This document shows, piece by piece, positions 6,716 through 10,596 of a stretch of 10,596 bases of DNA. The position numbers and the translations under genes were made by a program. Source of the stretch: Roseburia sp. CAG:303 (GTDB taxonomy: Bacteria; Bacillota; Clostridia; Lachnospirales; Lachnospiraceae). The notes under the pieces are model-generated. The model was given only the letters and a program-made list of their open reading frames with translations. It was not told where the DNA came from and did not search any database. Positions within the stretch are counted from its first letter, which is position 1; each line of letters starts with the position of its first letter. Location: positions 1-10,596 of the forward strand of contig FR900181.1 of NCBI GenBank assembly GCA_000437755.1, written 5' to 3'.

Positions 6716-7487
6716 CCTCACTGATGCAGAGAAGAAACGTTTACAACGTATCCACGAAATTCAAGATATGGCTAAGGTATGTAAAAACAAATCTGAAATC
6801 TGCAGAAAATTTATGCTAAACAAAGCTACTGTAAATAAGTATATTCAAGGTGATCCTGAAATCCTATGTCGTTCAAATAAAAGGAGTTCACTCGACCAAT
6901 ACAAAGATTTTATAATCAGAAGTATCTCGGAAGGAACAACGCAATCAGAAGTTGCAAGGCAGGTTAAAAATCTGGGAGCCACTACCGGCGTGGGAAACAT
7001 ACGATCATATGTGATTTCAGTTGTAAATCAGTATCAATTGAACGTAACCAAATATATATCGTCACCCAATGGAAGTATTCCTGCTGCAAAGGTGAAAGCT
7101 GAACACATCACACGCAAAGGAATTTTCAATTACCTTTGGATGAATGTGGAACTAACATCAGAACATCACGAATTCCTTTGGAATAAATACAATGTACTCT
7201 CGGAATTGAAACAATGTATTCGTGAATTCCGTGAGGTGTTCAATCGAAAAAATATGCCAAAGCTCTATCTGTTTATAGAAAAATATAAGCACTCAGTAAT
7301 AAAGGAACTGGCATCTTTCGCAAACGGTTTGGAAAAAGATCTCGATGCTGTCGAAAATGCAGTTGCAAGTGAACTTAGTAATGGATTTGTTGAAGGGACT
7401 AATAGTAAAGTAAAAATGGTTAAGCGAACAATGTATGGAAGGTGCGGTAAAAAGCTATTGTCAGCCAAGCTTATGTATGAGCCTTAA
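6630..7487 (+). CDS. ISL3-family transposase, C-terminal part (frameshifted)
   Basis: The second part of the same transposase, open in the frame one base over; genuine coding begins near 6689, where the A8 run separates the frames. An ATG exists at 6630 but has no good ribosome binding site, so independent translation is unlikely. It contains a helix-turn-helix insert (SEICRKFMLNKATVNKYI, residues 55-72 of this frame), typical of a subset of ISL3 transposases. The end of the DDE core, NGFVEGTNSKVK, contains the catalytic Glu255. The stop at 7487 lies nine bases before the right inverted repeat. Whether the element is dead or is expressed by transcriptional slippage at A8 cannot be told from this copy. 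Confidence 0.9.
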   Translation: MMKLKLLLQQIQKRQTRNRVKKIVPIVDNLTDAEKKRLQRIHEIQDMAKVCKNKSEICRKFMLNKATVNKYIQGDPEILCRSNKRSSLDQYKDFIIRSISEGTTQSEVARQVKNLGATTGVGNIRSYVISVVNQYQLNVTKYISSPNGSIPAAKVKAEHITRKGIFNYLWMNVELTSEHHEFLWNKYNVLSELKQCIREFREVFNRKNMPKLYLFIEKYKHSVIKELASFANGLEKDLDAVENAVASELSNGFVEGTNSKVKMVKRTMYGRCGKKLLSAKLMYEP

Positions 7488-7496
7488 AGTGGGTTT

Positions 7497-7519
7497 ATAC
7501 GAAGTTGTGAGGAAGAACC
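7497..7519 (-). repeat. Right terminal inverted repeat of ISL3 element
   Basis: The complement starts GGTTCTTCCTCA and ends TTCGTAT, with CAAC in the variable middle. It directly abuts the right copy of the target duplication. Confidence 0.93.
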
Positions 7520-7527
7520 ATTTTTAT
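7520..7527. repeat. 8-bp target site duplication, right copy
   Basis: ATTTTTAT, identical to 5737-5744. Confidence 0.92.
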
Positions 7528-7534
7528 TTTTAAT

Positions 7535-7567
7535 AAAAAAAGAAGTACCACCCTCAGATGATACTCC
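7535..7567 (-). terminator. Terminator of the small-protein operon
   Basis: Read on the minus strand, GGAGTATCA pairs with TGGTACTTC (nine pairs including two G-T wobbles) around an 8-base loop and is followed by seven T. It lies 27 bp beyond the stop of the 137-residue gene. It marks the end of minus-strand transcription and faced the kinase/ABC terminator before the element inserted between them. Confidence 0.8.
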
Positions 7568-7593
7568 TTCGATTATCTTATAATTCTGTCAGA

Positions 7594-8007
7594 TTAATGC
7601 TGGCCACAGTCATGATTACAGGAAAGTGTTGAACCTGTAACTTCCAGTCCCTGTTCAGACTGTACAATGACTTCACCAAGACCGATGTTGTCGTTTCCAT
7701 TATTATGATAAGTGTATGTGATATCAATGGTACTTGTTCCGTCCCCGGCACTGAGTGTACCATTTGAACTTACATAGGTAACCGGCTGGTTAAAGTTCAT
7801 GGTAAGTACCTGCTGTCCGCTGTGATGTCCGTCTGCAGCTTCATGTCTTCCATTTACCTGGATACGGTAATCGCCTCTGCCCATCTGCGGTCTCTGATGT
7901 ATATATGCAGTTACGGTATAACATTCATCCGCTGAACCACTGGCTGCATATACTCCCTCAGATACTTCACTGTTTACAATTACTACTGGTTTCATATAAT
8001 CTCTCAT
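7594..8007 (-). CDS. Candidate precursor protein with shared YAASG leader (137 aa)
   Basis: A small protein whose first 24 residues align without gaps to the N-terminus of the next gene upstream. It begins MRDYMKPVV and ends the block SEGVYAASG (16-24); 13 of 24 positions are identical. The remaining about 113 residues are rich in Gly, Ser, Thr, Asn and alternating hydrophobic residues (YRIQVNG, VLTMNFN, STIDITYTYHNN, GEVIVQSEQ), suggesting a compact beta-rich domain. Cys29, and Cys130 and Cys134 in the tail CNHDCGQH, could form disulfides or bind metal. No Sec signal, no membrane helix, no double-glycine motif. The ATG at 8007 has AAGGAG nine bases upstream; a TTG at 8016 abuts that site and is too close. 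Likely an exported or surface product matured by the neighbouring enzymes, with cleavage near residues 22-24. The function of the cargo is unknown. Confidence 0.8.
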   Translation of the reverse strand: MRDYMKPVVIVNSEVSEGVYAASGSADECYTVTAYIHQRPQMGRGDYRIQVNGRHEAADGHHSGQQVLTMNFNQPVTYVSSNGTLSAGDGTSTIDITYTYHNNGNDNIGLGEVIVQSEQGLEVTGSTLSCNHDCGQH

Positions 8008-8049
8008 ATTACACAACTCCTTTTACAACACCTGAATCATTTTATTCCC

Positions 8050-8307
8050 TTAGTTATTCTTTATTGGCATATTTTCCGGACATCCGGCAAAATCCTCCCT
8101 GAAATATCCCGAACCATCTGAAGATAAGCCATTTGTAGCGGAACAGGCCTGACACATATCGACACCCGGATTTGCCTCCCGTCTGCCATACTTACAGACT
8201 TCCGGATGATCTTTTGTTGTTTCCTGTTCTTCATCACCGCTGGCTGCATAGATGCCTTCACTGAGTCCCTCGGCTAATTCTACGACCGGTCTTTTGTATT
8301 CTTTCAT
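8050..8307 (-). CDS. Candidate precursor protein with shared YAASG leader (85 aa)
   Basis: First gene after the strong promoter. Its N-terminus (MKEYKRPVVELAEG, then LSEGIYAASG to residue 24) matches the 137-residue protein position by position, while the rest is unrelated. The cargo (25-85) is hydrophilic, with four cysteines (38, 52, 55, 76) including a CQAC pair, and could be a disulfide- or zinc-stabilised mini-protein. Two adjacent ATG codons (8310 and 8307) follow GAGGAAC; I prefer 8307 because it makes both leaders exactly equal in length. It lies 42 bp upstream of the 137-residue gene, with no terminator between them. The shared leader with divergent cargo is the usual sign of RiPP-type precursors recognised by a PqqD-like domain, which is encoded at 2715. 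Nothing shows what modification, if any, is made. Confidence 0.78.
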   Translation of the reverse strand: MKEYKRPVVELAEGLSEGIYAASGDEEQETTKDHPEVCKYGRREANPGVDMCQACSATNGLSSDGSGYFREDFAGCPENMPIKNN

Positions 8308-8371
8308 CATTCTGTTCCTCTTTCCTTTGTATCCTGATATGTTTAGGGGCTTTCGATGCCTCTTTAATCAT

Positions 8372-8399
8372 ATTATATCGTGAGATTTTATTCTGTCAA
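8372..8399 (-). promoter_or_regulatory. Consensus sigma-A promoter for the small-protein operon
   Basis: On the minus strand, TTGACA (8394-8399) and TATAAT (8372-8377) are both perfect consensus hexamers, 16 bp apart. The -35 box lies inside the last codons of the glycosyltransferase gene and the spacer includes its stop codon. Start of transcription should be near 8365, giving a leader of about 58 bases before the ATG at 8307. It implies strong expression of the two small proteins relative to the enzymes upstream. Confidence 0.88.
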
Positions 8400-9470
8400 C
8401 ACCTCTCTTTCCCATTTTTCGATAATTTTTGCAAATTCAAATTCCTCTGTGCCTTCTTTTGCCCTGTGGCAGAATGTGTTTCTTACTTCTTCCTGTTCTA
8501 TCAGCCAGCCTGTCTTCTCTGCCATTCTGTCACAGTCAAACGGCGGAATCAGATATCCGTTTCTGCCGTCCCTTATAATTTCCTTCGGACCGGTTCTGAT
8601 ATCGAAGCTGATACATGCCAGACCATATGCTTTGGCTTCCAACAGACACATGGGCAGACCTTCCCGCCTTGATGTCAGCACAAAGATCTGTGATTTTGCA
8701 AGGTATGCACCGACATCCTGTACGTTTCCGGTCAGAACCAGCCTTCCCTCCAGATGTTTTTCCTTTATGGTTTCCTCGAGCAGATGCCGCATTTCTCCTT
8801 CCCCTAGCACCAGCCACTTCCAGTCCGGATATTTTTCCAGTACTTTGGCTGCCACCACCGCCAGATAATCCGTTCCCTTTTCCTCCACCAGCCGCCCCGC
8901 CGTAATCACATATTTTTCCCGTCCGCTGTCATCTGGAATCTCTTTTATCTTCTCCATCGGATTATAAATGGTTGTGATATTTTCCGTTCTTCCAAGCTGC
9001 CTGCGATATGCCTCTTCATTCTCTTTTGTCAGCGTAATTACAACATCCGTATGCTTTACAGAATATTTTAAAATCATCCTGCGGTAAAATACCGACATTT
9101 CAAAGTCGAAGTTAAAATGATCCCAGGAAACGATTTTTACTTTCATTCCACGGCAGGCAGGAATGGAAAGAATATCCAGAACAATGTCGATATCTACGAT
9201 TATGTCGATATTCTGCTGCCGGATAAACCGGCGGATTTTCGGCAGCAGCTTCAGATAGCCGGGACCGGGACTGATCCATTTTTTCCCCAAAGCATATCGG
9301 GAAACCGCAGAATCCAGTGGAAAAAAAGTGTCCTTGTTTTTCTCGACAAGACTTAAAAACACGATTTCATACCTTCCGGTCTGCTGCAATCCGTTCGCAA
9401 TCATTGCCGCAACTCTTTCCGTTCCGCCGCTTCTTGTGATATCCCCCGAAAAAAAGCAAATCTTTTTCAT
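8388..9470 (-). CDS. Glycosyltransferase family 4 (GT-B fold)
   Basis: A 360-residue retaining GT-B glycosyltransferase that transfers a sugar from a nucleotide-sugar donor; the acceptor is unknown. The N-terminal domain begins MKKICFFSGDITRSGGTERV, where the glycine loop SGGTER (14-19) is typical of acceptor binding. The C-terminal donor domain has GRLVEEKG (192-199), VLGEGEMR, LTGNV, and the family's E-x7-E motif (Glu270 and Glu278 in REGLPMCLLEAKAYG), followed by GPKEIIRDGRNGYLIPP. The ATG at 9470 forms an ATGA overlap with the stop of the upstream nucleotidyltransferase gene, so the two are translationally coupled; an in-frame ATG at 9629 would extend wrongly into that gene. It may decorate the small proteins downstream or belong to a surface polysaccharide pathway; the sequence does not decide. 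Confidence 0.92.
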   Translation of the reverse strand: MKKICFFSGDITRSGGTERVAAMIANGLQQTGRYEIVFLSLVEKNKDTFFPLDSAVSRYALGKKWISPGPGYLKLLPKIRRFIRQQNIDIIVDIDIVLDILSIPACRGMKVKIVSWDHFNFDFEMSVFYRRMILKYSVKHTDVVITLTKENEEAYRRQLGRTENITTIYNPMEKIKEIPDDSGREKYVITAGRLVEEKGTDYLAVVAAKVLEKYPDWKWLVLGEGEMRHLLEETIKEKHLEGRLVLTGNVQDVGAYLAKSQIFVLTSRREGLPMCLLEAKAYGLACISFDIRTGPKEIIRDGRNGYLIPPFDCDRMAEKTGWLIEQEEVRNTFCHRAKEGTEEFEFAKIIEKWEREVLTE

Positions 9471-10596
9471 TTCTTTCTGTCTCCCTTCTCCTCTGTAAAA
9501 AATCCGAGTTCCTTCATCATCCGGCTTCTGCTTCCCGCCTTTTTCAAAACCGCCAGGGAAGATACATTTCTTCTTGTATAATTGCGGTAAATGAAGCCGG
9601 TAAATGTCATGCACCACAGAGCAGGCCACAGCAGAATATTCCCGGATGCCCGTGGATATGTGATCTTCATCTGCCGGTGGAATTCCCGGATATAGTCCCC
9701 GATTCCATTTCCACGCATGGCTACCATACGATCCGCACTGGATTTTCCAAATTCTTCCGCCTCAAACACATCTTCCATAAATTCTTTGCATTTCACATCT
9801 TCTTTCTTCCGGAACAGAAGCTTTTCTTCCTGCAATCCCAGATAGGTAATGCAGCATTGTGTCACAATATCCGAAAAAGCACCCAGTCCGCTCTCTTCGA
9901 TAAGCCGGGCGAATTTCTCCTGCGCTTCCTCTGCCACCGTACCATTCCAGAATACCACCCAGTCACATAACAGCTTCAGTCCGAACCCGGCTTTCATAAA
10001 ATGCTGTGTCATGTGAATCAGAAGATATAATCCCTGATAAGCATCCTGCAGCACCGGCAGCGGTATTCCCATAATTTCTTTTCTTATGGTATGTGCCAGA
10101 AATTCCTCTTCTTTTCCGTTCATGTACTGGTTCAATGCCGGAAAATCAATCTCTTCCGCAAGCATGATATGCAATTCTATGGATATGCCTTCCTTTGTCA
10201 CATAGGATACATGGTGTCTGGTCCACTGTTCCTCTTCCCTGGCAAATCCTGCCTCTTTCATCAGTTCTTCTGCCTTCGCAAGATGTTTCCGGCTGACTAA
10301 AAGATCGATATCCCCGGATTTACGCAGCTCCGGGACAGGATAAAGCTGTGCCACCCCGACACCCTTTAATACCGCCGTGCCGATTCCATTTTCTTCTAAT
10401 ACGGATGTCAGATACTTCGTCAGGAATAACAGCCGGTAGTTCTGACTTACGATTTTCCGGCTCTCTCTTTTTAACCTTTCCCTCCATTCCGCCGATACCT
10501 CTTCCCGGTCGGAGCATTCATATAGCAGCGGGTGTACTTTGTGGGCATATGCCAGTTCAAGCACCCGATCCATATCCGTCCCTTTTTCCGGATGCG
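9467..10596 (-). CDS. Nucleotidyltransferase-family protein (NTP_transf_5 type), partial
   Basis: At least 368 residues of an uncharacterised nucleotidyltransferase-fold protein. The key block is AVLKGVGVAQLYPVPELRKS followed by GDIDLLV. Counted from the ATG at 10573, Lys70 lies in LKG and the metal-binding aspartates are Asp88 and Asp90. A helical C-terminal half follows (HHVSYVTKEGISIELH, HMTQHFMKAGFGLKLLCDW), as in the family. The frame stays open through the right edge. Family members normally have some 30-40 residues before the 'DMDRVLELAYAHKVHPLLY' stretch, so I extend it to the edge; an AAGGGA upstream of 10573 means an internal start there is also possible. Such proteins occur beside PqqD and HPr-kinase-like genes in peptide (for example paeninodin-like lasso) and exopolysaccharide loci. 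Here it may add a nucleotide or phosphate to the cargo; that is inference. Confidence 0.85.
   Translation of the reverse strand, partial: HPEKGTDMDRVLELAYAHKVHPLLYECSDREEVSAEWRERLKRESRKIVSQNYRLLFLTKYLTSVLEENGIGTAVLKGVGVAQLYPVPELRKSGDIDLLVSRKHLAKAEELMKEAGFAREEEQWTRHHVSYVTKEGISIELHIMLAEEIDFPALNQYMNGKEEEFLAHTIRKEIMGIPLPVLQDAYQGLYLLIHMTQHFMKAGFGLKLLCDWVVFWNGTVAEEAQEKFARLIEESGLGAFSDIVTQCCITYLGLQEEKLLFRKKEDVKCKEFMEDVFEAEEFGKSSADRMVAMRGNGIGDYIREFHRQMKITYPRASGNILLWPALWCMTFTGFIYRNYTRRNVSSLAVLKKAGSRSRMMKELGFFTEEKGDRKK

Larger units (their letters stand above)
5745..7519 (+). mobile_element. Complete ISL3-family insertion sequence
   Basis: A 1775-bp element bounded by imperfect inverted repeats and a perfect 8-bp target duplication. 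The repeats are 23 bp, identical at 20 positions: both outer ends read GGTTCTTCCTCA, then four variable bases, then TTCGTAT (5745-5767 and the complement of 7497-7519). It contains one transposase gene with a recent-looking frameshift. The element is visibly more A/T-rich than the flanking genes. The intact ends and perfect duplication point to a recent insertion, into the gap between the convergent kinase/ABC operon and the small-protein operon, apparently without breaking a gene. Confidence 0.97.

Noticed and set aside
8008..8016. TTG start at 8016 for the larger precursor
   Set aside because: The TTG touches the AAGGAG ribosome binding site. The ATG at 8007 has proper spacing and gives a leader equal in length to that of its partner.
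7594..8307. Double-glycine (GG) bacteriocin leader or Sec signal peptide
   Set aside because: There is no GG/GA pair after a hydrophobic helix and no hydrophobic core. The shared block is polar with a YAASG end, and the exporter has no C39 domain.
8380..8905. Overlapping plus-strand frames of 162 and 96 residues
   Set aside because: They are antisense to the glycosyltransferase, low in complexity (Pro/Ser/Phe-rich) and without start signals.
9471..9629. Longer glycosyltransferase starting at 9629
   Set aside because: The extra 53 residues overlap the nucleotidyltransferase and do not resemble a GT4 N-terminus. The start at 9470 shows the ATGA coupling and the normal MKKICFFSG opening.
1..10596. 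CRISPR array, tRNA or rRNA genes
   Set aside because: No regularly spaced repeats and no cloverleaf or rRNA-like stretches were seen on either strand.

Overview
The window looks like chromosomal DNA of a gut-type Clostridium relative, probably Lachnospiraceae. This rests on moderate GC with A/T-rich gaps, strong AGGAG-type ribosome binding sites, consensus sigma-A promoters, and the protein families present. No rRNA, tRNA or CRISPR array is visible, and the species cannot be named from the sequence alone.

Left part (1-2066, minus strand): a likely three-gene operon. A small membrane protein with a UBA-like N-terminus (DUF4342 type) is followed by an OmpR-family response regulator and a sensor histidine kinase that runs off the left edge. 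The kinase gene carries a terminator-like hairpin inside its first membrane-segment codons.

Centre and right (2180-10596): what looks like a RiPP-like peptide maturation and export locus interrupted by an insertion sequence. A small S24/S26 signal-peptidase-like protease (minus) is divergent from a PqqD-domain/HPr-kinase-like fusion (plus), and the two share a palindromic promoter region. The fusion overlaps an ABC exporter gene by 11 bp. Facing this operon on the minus strand are a nucleotidyltransferase-family protein (open at the right edge), a GT4 glycosyltransferase translationally coupled to it by ATGA, and two small proteins. The small proteins (85 and 137 residues) share an ungapped 24-residue N-terminal block ending EG[IV]YAASG, after which they are unrelated. 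They have their own promoter with perfect -35 and -10 hexamers and their own terminator. The simplest reading is two precursors with one leader. The PqqD domain would bind the leader, the kinase (perhaps with the nucleotidyltransferase and glycosyltransferase) would modify the cargo, the S26-like protease would remove the leader, and the ABC protein, which has no built-in protease domain, would export the product. None of this is demonstrated; no lanthipeptide synthetase, YcaO, radical-SAM or lasso cyclase gene lies in the window.

Between the two convergent halves sits a complete ISL3-family element (5745-7519) with near-perfect inverted repeats and a perfect 8-bp target duplication. It landed in the U-tract of the ABC operon's terminator. 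Its transposase is split by one extra base in an A8 run.
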